A stretch of 64,000 bases of DNA from Lasiodiplodia sp. COLG20 (lineage: Eukaryota; Ascomycota; Dothideomycetes; Botryosphaeriales; Botryosphaeriaceae), in contig VNWV01000041.1 of assembly GCA_009801085.1 (NCBI GenBank), positions 1 to 64,000 on the forward strand, given 5' to 3'. The translations under genes and the position numbers were made by a program. Shown piece after piece: positions 43,272 through 55,799 of this stretch (within the stretch, counting starts at the first letter, position 1; every line of letters starts with the position of its first letter). The notes under the pieces were generated by a model. It did not search any database and had not been told where the DNA came from. It saw only the letters and a program-made list of their open reading frames with translations.

Positions 43272-43379
43272 ACAGTAGAGAATGGTAGACTTTCATAATA
43301 ATGCAAGCTATTCTACCTCAAATTTTACTTATTTTCGGCGTTATTACGTTTGTTATGTGATGACGGTCTTATCGTCGTC

Positions 43380-43525
43380 CTCAAGGCCATTCGGATCGGG
43401 CGTCTCGTGGTTTTCCACAAGTGTGGAGCGGTTACACTCAGCGCACAGCAGCGGAATGATGGGGAGTCGCTAGACGCTTCTCTCGTTTTTGGACGGACCC
43501 GTGTCATTGTTGAGGATGTTAAATA
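43380..43525 (-). pseudogene. GH64 fragment
   Basis: About 145 bp match the C-terminal part of the GH64 gene at 3100-3235 in the same orientation, at roughly 70-75% by eye (GGATCGG, TCTCGTGGTT, GTGGAGCGGTT, CACAGCAGCGG, ATGATGG). The frame is interrupted, for instance by TAG in the middle. It is a truncated relic at the other end of the terpenoid cluster. Confidence 0.72.
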
Positions 43526-44020
43526 AGTTCCACATACCGTTGATGAGGTTCACGGATGAATGCCTCGTCTGAGCGTTGGGGCTGTAACGTTGTAACCCAT
43601 AATAAAGGCCAGTAAGATCAGTCGGACGAGTTTTCTCAGTCCAATAATACGGGTAGAAGAGTCAACCAAGCGGATGTAGAGAACAAACAAATCCCGTTGC
43701 GCTCAACTACAAGCGCGTTGAGAGATGGCGCAGGCTGTTGGAAGACAAAGATGGATTTACAGACACGGCTTCGAACTTAAGACAAGTGGCTCAGGACGGA
43801 TGAATACTTCTGTCTGGCTCTATAAAGAAGATGAAAGGGTGAGTGTCCCCTATTAAGAAGCCGGCAGGGGAGAATCGATCAAGGGATGTACACCATCACA
43901 GTATCGGCGACGCAGCTTTAGTGAAGCATACTACAGGCTGGGATTCAGCACCAAATTTGCAGTCGTATTCTTCAAATCCCAATTCTGTCCGTCACCCCGA
44001 CGGTCGCTCTCTCACCAAGT
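43526..44020. other. Intergenic, no gene seen
   Basis: Three-prime flank of the next P450. Short frames only; no motif recognised. Confidence 0.5.
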
Positions 44021-45824
44021 TCATCGTTGTTTAAAGCGAGCAATGAAGTTGGTTTGCTTGCTAAACCAGAACGTTTCCACGGTCCAGTCGTCCGCCGTGG
44101 AAGCCCATTCAATATCAAAGGTCCGTAAGATACGCGGAACGAGCTTTCCCATTTCCATAATGGAAATATTCTTTCCTATGCACGTTCGCGAACCAGCACC
44201 AAACTGGTGATACAGACTGATTAGCTCACTAGCCCGTAAACGAGTTGGTAATGTTGCTACTCACGGAAAGGAAACAACGTTCCATCAATCTCAGCTGCTC
44301 AGGAGTTCCCTCAAGCCACCGTTCAGGGCGGAAGATGTCGGCATCGTCCCCGAAGACGGTGCGGTCGTGGTGGATAACCCATGCGTTCATGCCAACAACC
44401 GTACCTCCTGGAATATCAATGTCACAGAGCGTGTCGCCCTGCGCTGGTACAACTCGCTCTAGGGGAAACCCAACGCCAGGGTGCATGCGCATGGCCTCTT
44501 TCATCACAGCTTGCCTAGTTAAGACGGTGAGTAGACGCTCAAGAATACATGTAGACGTAGTAAAGGATCTACTCACAAATAGGGAAGCTTTAGGGACTCC
44601 TCCAGAGTAATCTTGTCCGATATTCTCCCATCTTGTTCGGCTTCTGCGAGCTCTGCGAGTAGTTTCTGATGAGCCTTTGGTGTTTTGATAATGTAATATA
44701 ATATAGCTCTTAGTGAGATAGCCGTGGTATCGCTTCCAGCAAGCCTGTATCCTAGTCAGAGGTGAAATATACGAGGATGCTAAGCAAGAGAACTTGCAAA
44801 TTGTTCATTAGGTGGTTGACGAGGTCTCTTTCACTCATTCGGGCTTCGTTCTTGACCTGCTCTCTTCGAAACTGGGCTAGAAAATCCTGTGCCCCACCAT
44901 CACCGGATTCTCCATCATATTTCTCCATGGCGTCCTTGAGAACCTGAGGTACGGTGTCAATGATCATATCCGACGCAGAAGTCAGATCCACTTACTCTGG
45001 TAATCTTTGGAATGGGATGAACCGCTCGAAGAGCAGGGACTCGGTCCAGCAGGTTCATCACCCACTGCTGGCCAAGCAGGATCCCATGAAGCCCCGGGAC
45101 CTGGCCGACGAGTGCTCCGTACCACAGTCCCGTTTCTATGCCGGAAATCATGTTTTCCACGTCCTGGCGCTTCTCCATGAAACCAAAGCGTTGTCGGAAT
45201 GTGATGGCCCCGATGACGTCGAATGCATACCATTGCAGCCACTCTCCGAGGTTGACGGGTGTGCCGGCCAGGTCTCGCATGGCGTCCAGAAAGATGTCCG
45301 AACACTCGTCAACGAAAGGCTCCATATTCCGTAGTGACGTCAAGGAGAACTTGGAGGCGACGGCCGTCTTTAGGTGCTTGTGTTCTGCTGGCGACCGTGT
45401 TGAGAACATGCTCGTCATGGCTTTACCGTCGTAGGGAGTGTCGAAGGCGTCATAGAAGTTCGACTGAGGTGGCCTGTTAGCTCGTAATAATTAGTGTAGT
45501 ACGGTTGCCTACCTTTAGGTAGCTGCTTCCGATGCCGTAGATCTTTTGTATGACCTCCGGGTCTGCGATCGAGACGTGGTTTGGCCCAATCCGAACGATT
45601 TTACCGTACTCATCGTGAAGTCCTCGAAAGAATTCCGGCGCGTTGCCATGGGAAAGTTTAGCTAGCCTCCACAAATTTGTGACGGCTGCCAGGCGTGGGC
45701 CCTTGATTTTGCGCAGCTTGGGATGGACGGCGGCATGGAGGAACGACAGAGTTGTGTAGAACAATAGACCAACAACTAGATACAACACCAAGGATGACGG
45801 ATCGCCCAAGACGGAAGGAGACAT
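44021..45824 (-). CDS. Cytochrome P450, pisatin demethylase-like
   Basis: Start MSPSVLGDPSSLVLYLVVGL with an anchor, then the hinge LRKIKGPRLAAVTNLWRLAK and YGKIVRIGPNHVSIADPEVI. The second exon has HKHLKTAVASKFSLTSLRNM and WLQWYAFDVIGAITFRQRFG, a block typical of the CYP57/benzoate-hydroxylase-like group. I-helix: LAGSDTTAISLRAILYYIIK. K-helix: QAVMKEAMRMHPGVGFPLER. PERW: ADIFRPERWLEG. Haem: HQFGAGSRTCIGKNISIMEM, and the end FIARFKQR. It is a clear paralogue of the P450 at 48527, with which it shares the haem loop GSRTCIGKNIS. The group contains phytoalexin demethylases; here an aromatic O-demethylation or ring hydroxylation is likely but not shown. Confidence 0.85.
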
Positions 45825-46550
45825 GGCTGTTCTCGGATGGCAAAAAAATTAAGAGTTGGCAATGTATGCTTTGCAGTACTAGGCACACGTATATTTATGG
45901 ATATTCTCAACGAGACGAGGGATTGCCTTTCCGTTGATAGCCGGGTTCGGGTATTTACGTCCGACGGGGTTCCTCCGCGAAGATCCTCCAGATCAATTCC
46001 TCCGCTCCGCCCGACCCGTCCCCGCTTCTGCGACAGACTTGGCCGCTCTCGCAACTTGCCCGAGACCCCGACAACTCGCCATGCTGGATCCGGCGTTGTA
46101 ATTACGTTGAATCTATAGCGTGCAAGACAATCAGTGCATTATTTATTGACCCGGGAGGTCACCTTCCAAGATAGAAAAAGATGAACTTCGGGGCCTATGC
46201 CTATGGTGTAACTAAAACTGGATCCAACCCCCACCGAGAAAACTTCTGCATCTCCCAGCTGGGGTTCTTGATAGCTGGCCCCACTCGGCCGAACATTGCG
46301 AATACTTCCGGCCAACAATCGGGCCTGGTGCAGCTGATCGTTACAGACAGTGGTTATCAAGCTACGACAACGCCTGATGTCAGTAGGGACTGTCTCTACA
46401 TTAAACATACTACACAGAAGTTGACCTCTTTTCTCGCGCCATTCAACACTTTCCCATTCGGCTCTCTCTGTTGACATCGAAAACTAGATAAAAAGGAAAA
46501 GCATGCGCAGTAAGGAAATCAACCTCTATTCTCGAATCTCTATTCGTTGT
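45825..46550. promoter_or_regulatory. Intergenic with GGATCCTCC-type motif
   Basis: Upstream DNA of the P450 at 44021. At 45971-45989 it carries TCCTCCGCGAAGATCCTCC, which shares AAGATCCTCC with the inverted repeat at 55223 and TCCGCG with the repeat at 57056. No coding exon was recognised between here and the flavin enzyme. Confidence 0.5.
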
Positions 46551-48070
46551 CTAGAACCAGTCACCCTCATCTGCGATAGTCTCACCTCGCTCAGAGGCTT
46601 GAATGAGCTGGGTGATGTCCCAAGGCTCATATTTGTACCCGGGAACCGAGTTCGTGTTCTTGAACGGCGTTCCTCCAGCCAGGCTGTCTGCCGCCTTTTC
46701 GTAGTTCTCGTAAACATATTGCTCCGCATCGTGTTTGAAAATCCACTTCCCCACAATCCGGCCAATGTCTGACTGGTCTTCAGCCATGTCCCAATCCTTG
46801 TTATGCCACCGCTCCCGGTTTTTGAAACCCGTCTTTTGGGCGCAAGCTGTGCGCTCGAATCTGGGTATTCTCTTTGTTAGCCAACGCTGCCGCTCATCAC
46901 AGTGAAATAGCGTATGAGACAAACCTCAGTAGAGTGTGCACTTTGACTGCCTGTGGAATGTTGCTCTTTCCGCTAATAGCAAGGCATCCAGCGATAGAGA
47001 AGGCATCTTCCCAAGCCATGGTTGCGCCACTATTAGAAGATGGGAGGAATGCGTGAGCCGCATCTCCGATCTGGAGAACTCGGCCGTTAGGGGAGTACCA
47101 CTGGGACTGCGGGTTGCGCCACAGAATCCTCCAAATAAGAGCAACTTTGGCCGGGGTGAATTTGACAAGCTCGGTAAGGAAGGGTGACCAGCCCTGTATG
47201 TGGTTCAAAGCCTCGTCCACCGGCGCAGTGGCCCCCTCGTCCTTTGACAGATCACCCTACCGTGCGGTCAGTGGCGTACTTGCTAATGATCAGAAGGTTC
47301 TTGAATATACCTTGAAGGTTATGTACCAACTGACGTCAGTCTCAGTCTTCCCGACCACGACGTGAATATCAGGACCCAGGTGAAGGGAAATGCGGGTCTT
47401 TGATCCCTCCAATTCCTTGGCGATAATCGGATTCTGCAGAGCGGCCGCAAGGGGGAGGGTGGCTCGATAGATGGCGTAGCCACTGCTAGCTGGCGGATCA
47501 TTCCGGCCGGTCACAAGACTCGAGGATTTTGATCCAACGCCATCTGCAGCGATGACAAGATCGGCATCAATCTCGCGCCCATCAGAAGTAACCACACTTC
47601 CTTTATCGTGCGTCTCGCGGTACTGTACCACGCGGACACCAAATTCGACTGGAATTCCTAATTCTGTTGCGTATGCGTAGAGGTCACGTTGGAGAACTCC
47701 ATGAGTAGTTGGTAGAGATGGATATCCGGGCTCACCAAGGGGAAATTCACCCATAAAGTCACCATCGTACCTGTAGAACTGGCACGTTGGCTTATAGCAA
47801 TGCTTTCTTGCTTCTTCAAGGAAGCCGGGCCACTTTTCAGGCGTGTGCAACGCGCTCGACCCGATATTTATCATACCTCCTGATGCATATTAGCAATCAA
47901 TGATTTTTCATCATCCAAAAACCCCACATACCATGTTCATTGAAGTCAGGGCGCCACTCAAGAACACGCACCTTGTGTCCCTTGCGGTGGCTTTCAATTG
48001 CGCAAGCAAGTCCGGCAAGCCCGCCTCCGCATATGAGGATAGATATACCTGAGGATGGAGATGTTTCCAT
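46551..48070 (-). CDS. FAD monooxygenase, salicylate hydroxylase-like
   Basis: Start METSPSSG at 48070 and the FAD loop ILICGGGLAGLACAIES. Four exons are joined by introns after DFNEH, after WYITFK and after HTLLRF. The second motif is DADLVIAADGVGSKSSSLV and the third RVLQIGDAAHAFLPSSNSGA followed by TMAWEDAFSIAGCLA. The last exon (to 46551) has EPWDITQLIQASERGE. About 435 residues, the size of group A hydroxylases acting on phenolic acids (salicylate or 6-hydroxynicotinate type). The reaction would be hydroxylation, perhaps with loss of a carboxyl group. Its promoter is shared with the P450 at 48527. In the catabolic group it could produce the catechol that is later cleaved. Confidence 0.85.
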
Positions 48071-48526
48071 GGCGATGAGAGCAGTGTTGTGATAGTGCTT
48101 TGTGGTAGTGATTGAAAATTGCAGATAAGTAACTCTATGGACGAAAATATACATTTATATTTCGACCTAGTTAAGCGTTACATCTCCGACCACGCCGAGG
48201 AAAGTGCTCCAGCTTGAGCCCCTTTTCTCGGTGGCGGGATATCTTAGTTGTTCCGCAGTCTCAGAATTGTTAAGCTAGACCCACTTAACGCCGCCGCGCT
48301 TCATCCTCAAGATTCGCCGCACCCGACGCATAGCCTCACCCAGCATTAATGTTTCAAATTATAAATTCGGGGTCAGATATTGGCTTCTTGCACTGAAAAC
48401 TGCCGAACCAAAGGTCTGCGATCCTACCGCAGTAATTTTGCTAAGGTTTGCTTCAAGACACATACATCTGAATCCCCTGCCCGAACTTTGAAACCCCACC
48501 AGTCTCAGCACCATTGAATCTTCATC
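48071..48526. promoter_or_regulatory. Divergent promoter region
   Basis: Between the flavin hydroxylase (minus) and the second P450 (plus). No copy of the GGATCCTCC motif was seen here. Confidence 0.4.
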
Positions 48527-50401
48527 ATGGCTTTCACCAATGAGCTAACGGGGATCACTCACCATTGTCTTGCACTTGCTCTTTGCCTTGTAGTTTTTCT
48601 TTGTGTTCGCTCATTGATTCGCGCACTGTTCTCTCCGCTCCGCTCCGTGCCCGGTCCTTTCCTTGCTCGCTTCACTAGGCTCTGGTACCTCTGGAAAGTT
48701 TGGCGTGGCGACTTCCAGAAAACCAACATCGAATTGCATCGCAAGTACGGTAAGACATAAACCCGAACAGCAACCTTGAAAATCTGACCGGCTGTACTCA
48801 CACTTTACAGGGCCTGTTGTCCGCATTTCTCCTTACGACTACTCCATCGACGATCCGTCCGCAGTCAAGCCCATCTACGGCCACGGTACTGCCTTCACGA
48901 AGGGCCCGTGGTATGATGCCAGTCGAAATCTCGATGCCGTTGCGAGGGACTTGTTCACGGATAGAGACCCAAAGAGACACGCTGCGAACAGACGCAAAGT
49001 AGCGTCATTGTATTCGATGTCATCGTTGCTAAAAATGGAAGAGGCAGTGAATGACTGTGTCGGACTGGTTGAAGAGAAATTCCGCGAGATTGCGCGGTAG
49101 GTTCCTGAGCATCTCTCAACGATTGCTTCCCTGACTTCGTTCTAGATCCGGGAGAGCAATCGACCTGCAGTGGTGGTTGCAGTGCTACGCCTTTGATGTC
49201 ATCGGTGCAATTACGGTACGTCACTGAACTGAAAAGGTTGATTTTGGACTGAAAATCTCAATGTGCAGGTCGCAAAACGATTTGGTTTCCTCGACAGAGG
49301 AGAAGATCCGTTTGGCCTTATTCGCGGTCTGGAAGGTTTCTTGAAATACATGGCTAATGTTGGGATCTATTCGGAGATCCATCCGATCCTTTGCAAACTG
49401 ACTCGCTCATCCGCAAATGCTGGGCTTCCGCGAGCATTTGCCTTTGCGAACAAAAATATACAAGAGCGCGTGGAAAGCAACAAAACGGAGAAGGGGCCAG
49501 AAAGCGACGACTTCTTGACGAAAGTGCTTCGCTTGCACGAGGAACAACCGCAAAGCTTCGGAATGGAAGATGTTCTGATGACATGCAGTGCCAACGTCGT
49601 AGCGGGCAGTGACACGACAAGCATCAGTCTTAGTGCTATTATGTGGGGTCTGATTAAGAACCCAGAGGCTATGAAAAAGGTACGGTGTGCCTAGATTTTG
49701 CAAAGTCAACGATGGCTGATTTTCCCTTTCTCAAAGCTACGCACTGAAGTCGACGAGAAACTTGCAAAGGGCGAGATTTCAGATCCCATCACATTTGCCG
49801 ACACCCAGAAGATGTCTTACCTTCAAGCAGTAATTCAGGAGGGCCTTAGAACACATCCCGCAACCGGCCTTCCATTGGGTAGGGTCGTACCAGAAGGAGG
49901 CGTCAGAATCGCTGAACGGTTCTTCCCTGAAGGGGTGAGTGCTCTTGTCTGGGGAAATTTCAATTATATCGCATCAGGGAAGCTAATGACACATCGAAAT
50001 AGACTGTTTTAGGAATTAATTCATGGGTGGCTCATTACAACAAAGACATTTTTGGAGACGATGCCGATCTGTTCAGGCCGGAGCGCTGGCTCGCTGTTAA
50101 GGAGACGGTGCAGAAGATGGGAGCATACTTTCTTCCGGTGAGTAACTCGAAAAGAAAGAAAAATCCTCTTGTCTCCGTGTTATGGTGAATCTTCTTGTTG
50201 ATCAAAACTTAGTTCGGCCACGGGTCCAGGACATGCATAGGCAAAAATATCAGCTTGATGGAGATGTCAAAGTTGATCCCACAACTGGTTCGAAACTTCG
50301 ATTTCCACCTCGATGATCTGTATGCGGAGATGCAATTACACAACGCTTGGTTTGTAAAGCAAAAGAACTTCATGGTCAGAGTTACGGAGAGGAAAGTCTA
50401 A
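48527..50401 (+). CDS. Cytochrome P450, pisatin demethylase-like
   Basis: Start MAFTNELTGITHHCLALALC, hinge LRSVPGPFLARFTRLWYLWK and, after an intron, GPVVRISPYDYSIDDPSAVK. The middle has WWLQCYAFDVIGAIT, then VAKRFGFLDRGEDPFGLIRG, both hallmarks of the same group as the P450 at 44021. I-helix: ANVVAGSDTTSISLSAIMWG. K-helix: SYLQAVIQEGLRTHPATGLP. PERW: ADLFRPERWLAV. Haem: FGHGSRTCIGKNISLMEMSK; end MVRVTERKV at 50401. At least seven exons with introns of 50-70 nt. Everything needed for activity is present. With its paralogue it brackets the flavin hydroxylase. Confidence 0.87.
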
Positions 50402-51201
50402 AAGCGTATCTGAACGCAAAATGTTTAGAGCTACTGCCAGTATCGGGTTTACGGGTTCGTCATTCAGCTTACTTAGCAGGTGATCCACACACGCACCTAT
50501 GTCCTTTGTACGTATGGCTATAGGTAGAAGGAATTGGACGTCTGCTTTCAGACCGCTGTGCACCAACTATATTTCAACATAACTCGCAACCGAATACCCC
50601 GCACAGATGAAAAAAGTGAGGCGGATCCGGATACCACCGGTTTCTCGCGGCTTGTAAGCAAAGTCTCCTATTGGAGGCCGAAAAGTCCACGTATTCCGGT
50701 CGAATGCAGATCACGCTCCGCTCGTAATGGAAACCAGGGGCATGTCCCAGAGATTTTGAGCTCCTCCACGTCATTGCGAAGCTTGTAGTGCTCCAGCTGG
50801 ATGATGTTCTCCCTGTGTTTGTGGGTTCGCCATAAGCTCTGATTAGTGGATTAGCGTTAAGATCTGGCGGCTAAACGATGTAAGGTAGCTTTCGTGCACC
50901 CTCTCAATTGTCTCGCATCACTTTTTGGCCAGGAGGAGCCCTTATGGGAGGACTGAAGCAACGTGGATTACAGCGCTGTCTGCTTCATGTTGTGTGGCCG
51001 GTGTGGCTAAGTTCTATTGACTGGGCAACCCCTGTCATTGCTCGGGAAAGGCGCGCGGGGCTAGAGAGCACGGAGCAGCGGTGCCCGGCCCGATAACGCC
51101 TTCTCCATCTCGTATTATTTAAGGTGTCCTGCAGCGACTACCACTCTCAGGACACAACCATCATAGGCAACGGGAATAGCACCAACACTCTCACAACAGG
51201 C
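50402..51201. other. Intergenic, no gene seen
   Basis: Promoter side of the Zn2Cys6 gene. The region just before 51202 is open without an ATG. Nothing else was recognised. Confidence 0.45.
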
Positions 51202-53501
51202 ATGGATGCTGACTTGGAGGCATTGATGGCATCACACGCAGCCGAAATTCCATCAGACCTATCCAGTATCTCAACCACCTCAAGGGCCCTGTTGATGCAG
51301 ACGGAAACCACCGGAAGTGCCAAGCCAGATCAGGCTTGTGAGAACTGCAGAAGGTACGGTTTTCCCCATGCCCTGTTCTTAGACTGTCATTTATTGACAC
51401 GCCCATGTTGTCTTCCTGAAGGGTGAAGAGAAAATGTACGTCCCTGAATTACGTCAAGTGTTACATGCTCATTCGAAAGGTACTTTGGAGAAACCCTCAT
51501 GCTCCAACTGTCGTAACCACAAACTCGAATGCGTTTATAGCGGTAAGCGTCGAAAGCCTGGCCCACAGAAGGGAGCGAAGAGCCGTCGGAGATGTGCACT
51601 GCTCTCCCGGATTGGTATGTCTGATTGTCGATTGGGAAACCAAAGCATGGCTGGATCCGAGTACGCTGATGCATTCGCAGCCAACTTGGAGTCAATGATT
51701 TCTTCTAATAACGCTCCTCTCACACGACCTCAAGTCTTTCAGCATGGAGGTAAATTTGGCGTGGAGACCGTCACATCGGATGTGGTTGCTTCGGACAGTT
51801 CAAGTGCTACGGAAGGCACTCCACGGCTAACGAGCTTTTTTCCCAATCCAACAATGCCGTATATGGATAGGACAAGCCCGATGTTCCCGGGCCCCAGTGA
51901 TTTTAACTTGACAATACCAACAGAAAAAAGGACTATCAACCAAGCAGACCTGGACCAACTGTAAGTGTCCCCCCTTCGGTTCCCTCCACTGCTAATCCTC
52001 TAAAGGGTTTCGTTGTACTTCTCCCATATCCAACCAATGTTCCCGCTTTTCCGCGAGCCGGTGTTCTATCAAGACATCATCTGTGGCAGAATTCCAACAG
52101 AGCTTCTTGCCATCATGCTAGCCCTTGCAGCCAGATTCTCTCCGAACACAATGTTGGCTCAGCACACGGACTTCCACCATTGGCACGCCATTTTATCCCA
52201 GTCGGAGCCCCGCTGTGAGAAAAAGACGTCAACTAGGCCTGGTACGATTGACCTGAATGCTGCAAAGAAAGAGTGCCTTCTTGCCGTCTACGAATATATA
52301 CAATTTCCTGGCCACGAAGCTTGGTCCCAGGCAGGACGTATGACTCGCACAGCGATCGGCTGCGGCATACATCAGATAGACAGCCCGAAGATGAAACATC
52401 ACATGACAGAAGAAGAGCGAGAAGAGTGTCGTTTTGTTTGGTGGACAATCTACAAACTTGACACTTGCTTCAACGGTATCGCGCTCACTCAGCTGGGGAT
52501 CAACGACAACCTTATCTGCACATTCCTCCCATCCACGTCCATCGAGGATTTCACTGCAAATTCATTATGCCCCTCGTCTAAAGAGTGCTTACAGACTGGT
52601 CCTCGGGGGTTTGAGCAGGTTCTGAGGCGCGAGGGGCCGGATCAAGATGTTGACTGCGAAAGGCTCTACATTCGCCTTACCGCTCTATTGAGAGAATCAC
52701 ATGTTCTCCGCAGCCTCTTGGGGCTCAAGTACAGGGCTGAACATCGCGACGAGCTCAACAATATTGCCTCCGTCTGTCGTTTCATACAGAGCTCATTACC
52801 GGGGTGGTTTCACAGCCCGGCTCCCAGGATTGAACCGCATGAAGCACCGCACCAGCACCGAAGGCGACTGGAGATGCTATTGCAATTCAATGTGTAAGGC
52901 TCTACGTCTGGTTTGATTGCTCACTTCTGGTTGACAATGTCTTTTTGCGACAGCCTTCGCCTTCAAAGTGAACTTCCCATCTTTCAAATGAATGAAGACG
53001 ATCCCGAGGAGCTTGACATTGAAAGATGGCAGAACTGCGTGGGATATGCCGAGGAAATCAGTTCCGTTTTCAAGCATTGGGATGAATCGTACTACGAAGT
53101 TGTCAATCCGATCACCAGCTATTTAATCTGGTATGCCGGTACGGTACTCCTGACTCAAGCTATGTCGATCCCCTTGGAGCTCGCCACTTCCGAACCTGAA
53201 ACAAGCCGCTTGGACACTGCCGTCAATGTCATCTATACGTCGCTCTGCCGGTTTTCCACGTGGTGGCCAGTAGCATCTAAACTTACAGGTATGTAAAGTC
53301 ATCGCTCTCCTCTATCTGTATTAACAGCCCTGCATAGAGTCCATCGATGAGCTTCGACTTTGGATGTGGCTTCACCTAAGTTGGCCAGAGTTAAAGATTC
53401 TCGTTGATCAATTGCATGTTCTTCTCGACCCGAAAGACCACGGCTGCATGAACATACATGTACACATCTTGGAACCGCCAGGATCCTCGCAGCTAGTATA
53501 A
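51202..53501 (+). CDS. Zn2Cys6 transcription factor
   Basis: Start MDADLEALMASHAAEIP at 51202. The zinc cluster is assembled from three exons. Exon 1 (to 51353) ends ACENCR, a 14-nt exon (51422-51435) gives VKRK, and the third starts at 51480 with TLEKPSCSNCRNHKLEC, so CX2CX6CX6CX2CX6C. The linker then reads GKRRKPGPQKGAKSRRR, a basic run that may be a nuclear signal. The regulator domain starts YFSHIQPMFPLFREPVFYQD and includes LNAAKKECLLAVYEYIQFPG, GRMTRTAIGCGIHQID and CRFVWWTIYKLDTCFNGI. Ends at 53501. It is related to the factor at 59801-62042 (YFDHVQPIYPLFRKP) and probably controls the surrounding catabolic genes. Confidence 0.85.
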
Positions 53502-53789
53502 AGGGAAAAAGTCTATTCTGTTGATCCGCTTCTGAAAGCGATAGATAAACATCGATAAATTGATGTCATTGACCGAGGAAGGTTGCCAGTTTTAACAACA
53601 GCAAGAGAATTTCCATTTATCTATTAGGGACGTTCGCCGACGCCCCTATAAAGCATGCTCCCCAAATCCAACTCTGTGCCCTCTCAGGCTCGGTCTTCCT
53701 CCAACTGGACTCAATGCATCTATGATTACAATAGTGCATTTCTTATAGTTGGTGCCTTTCATCACAAATCCCTGGCGGCCCACAGACGG

Positions 53790-54965
53790 CTACTCGAACA
53801 CTACAGTATTCTCCAGGACACCAATTGAGGATATTTCAATCTCTACAACGTCTCCATTCTTGAGGCTGTACTTTGGGTCCTGGAAGTACCCAATGCCAGG
53901 GGGAGAGCCAGTCAAGATCACAGATCCTGCGGGTAGAGTTGTACCTGCCACGCCCAGTGTATCAGTCGAACGAACCAAAGATAGTAAGGTTATCAATCAG
54001 AAACAGTCTTACCGCGAGAGAGAAAACTGATCAAAGCAGCCGGCCCATGAATCAGATCACATGTGCTGTTCTGGAAAACCTTTCCGTTGACTTTGGTCGT
54101 GATTCGCTGTTCATCCACACTGCCGATGACGGCCTGACTGGTGAGAACTGGACCGATCGGGGCAAACTTATCGAAGGCTTTGCACCGAGTGAACTGTCCT
54201 CCAGCGCGCTTCGGGTCCTGATACATTCGTGCAGTCAAGTCGTTGCCAACAGTATACCCCAGAATGTAGTTTGGGGCATCCTCGATGCTCACGTCGCGAG
54301 CATCTTTGGATGTAACGATTGTCAGCTCTCCCTGTAAAGTTCGTTAGTCGGGTTTGAGAGTCCCTTGGAACAAAGATTGTGCCATGAAAACCTGAAGACA
54401 GGCAGGATTTAGAAGAAATTGCCATACCTCAAAGTCGAGAAAGGCTTCTGCAGCACATTTCGGGATGGGGATACTCCCAGGTCCGGCAAGCGCCCTCTTC
54501 GGCTTGTACCACATCACAGGATCAAGCGGGACCGTAAGCTATAAATTTGAGCATGTCGAAATGCATCAGTAAAATGACTTTCGAAAGACGGCGCCGCGGA
54601 GGCATCGGAGAATCTGAAGGGGTACCTTACGTTTGCCTCCTCTGCATGTTCGCGATAATTCACACCGATGCAGATGATTTCCATGTCATTGTATGGCACT
54701 GGCGCCAGCACCTGTAAGATTCGACAAGAACTTGGTCAGTATGAGAAGATGAGAACCCGAGGCGAAATTCAACCATCGTGTCAATCCTTACCTCTTTTAC
54801 AGTGACTTGTTGCTCCTTCGTTTGATTTTGAAGATCCTCAAAGGAAGGGAACCCAGTCACGGAAAGGTGCGCTATCTCGGAGGTCTTCTTTGGTGCATCA
54901 ATTGAAGCGAAATAAATCTTCCCATCAGTCGCCTTGAAGCGGATCAGATGATTCCAAGAAGTCAT
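53790..54965 (-). CDS. Fumarylacetoacetate hydrolase-family enzyme
   Basis: Start [20 protein letters not shown] at 54965. Introns follow after VTVKEV, after EHAEEAN, after AFLDFE and after LISFLSRG. Exon 2 has the strand [20 protein letters not shown], exon 4 [20 protein letters not shown] followed by [18 protein letters not shown], and exon 5 [20 protein letters not shown]. These are the hallmarks of the FAH fold with a metal site of acidic residues. Family members hydrolyse C-C bonds of acylpyruvates or hydrate and decarboxylate the products of meta-cleavage. The total, about 290 residues, fits. It lies next to the VOC dioxygenase on the same strand, consistent with handling its ring-opened product. 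Confidence 0.88.
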
Positions 54966-55222
54966 TGTGATGAAGATCGGTAGTTCTTTCGTTTTTGCAA
55001 ACGAGAAATAATTTTCCAGGTTTTAGTGGCGCAATTTGCCATGTGCTTGCAAGGCCTATATAACTTGAGCAGACACAGGTATCCATGAGTAGTCGTCAGG
55101 TATCTCGCAGCCATCAATCCATCCGAGTCGGCGTGATATTTGCTCCGAAGTAGCAAAGCCAAGGGTCTGGGCCGAAGCGCGGGACTCGTTTCTAAGGAGA
55201 TGTGGGAGTTGCTCCGGAAGCG

Positions 55223-55248
55223 CGGAGGATCTTCTCCAAGATCCTCCG
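55223..55248. promoter_or_regulatory. CGGAGGATCTT inverted repeat
   Basis: CGGAGGATCTT (55223-55233) and AAGATCCTCCG (55238-55248) are perfect inverted arms of 11 bp with a 4-bp spacer, 258 bp upstream of the hydrolase ATG. CGG triplets in inverted order are what Zn2Cys6 dimers commonly bind; that this is their site is inference. Confidence 0.55.
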
Positions 55249-55369
55249 AGGACCGTGCTGTTGACTTTCTTTCGTCGGAGCAATCCGCCGGCACGTTCTA
55301 TAGCACGGAATTCAGCTCTTCATCCTAGCTTATCTATTGGCTGCAAATCTCACCTGCAATTAAATGTAG

Positions 55370-55560
55370 GGCTGGCCTAAGAAGCCGCAGGAGAACATAT
55401 CCGAGGACGCCGACGAAAGAGATAGCTAGGAGACTATCTACCGGATGGTCTGCCGAAGTCGCGCCGCACATTAATTTAGTTGCTAGAGAATTGCACAAGA
55501 AATATCTTAAACCATATAAGGTGTGTCGACTAACATTATATTTCTTTAATATCAGGTACG
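55370..55560 (+). mobile_element. Tc1/mariner-like relic (possible)
   Basis: Translated pieces such as TIYRMVCRSR and, in another frame, NLVARELHKKYLKPYKV resemble the helix-turn-helix part of Tc1-like transposases. Stops and frame changes are numerous and no ends were found. Confidence 0.3.
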
Positions 55561-55799
55561 ATGTTCATCTTTAGGTTCGACTTCGACTCCGGTGCCATGT
55601 TGGCAAGGTTGCTTTATTTAAATTCTGGACAAAGTATTTTAACAATGCGAACGAATATCGATTGGTAAATTCGGCGAGTGGTGGCAATGCCCCATTATCA
55701 ACCAAGCTAATCTACACCTAATCGGGAAGAAAACAAGGCCGTGGTGAAAACAACGAAAGCAATGGAAAAAGGATAACTATAGTACTGTCCGTGATATTC

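Larger units (their letters stand above)
54966..55799. other. Intergenic with motif and relic
   Basis: Upstream DNA of the hydrolase. It has the inverted repeat at 55223-55248 and the transposase-like relic at 55370-55560. From 55560 to 55720 nothing is recognised. Confidence 0.45.
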
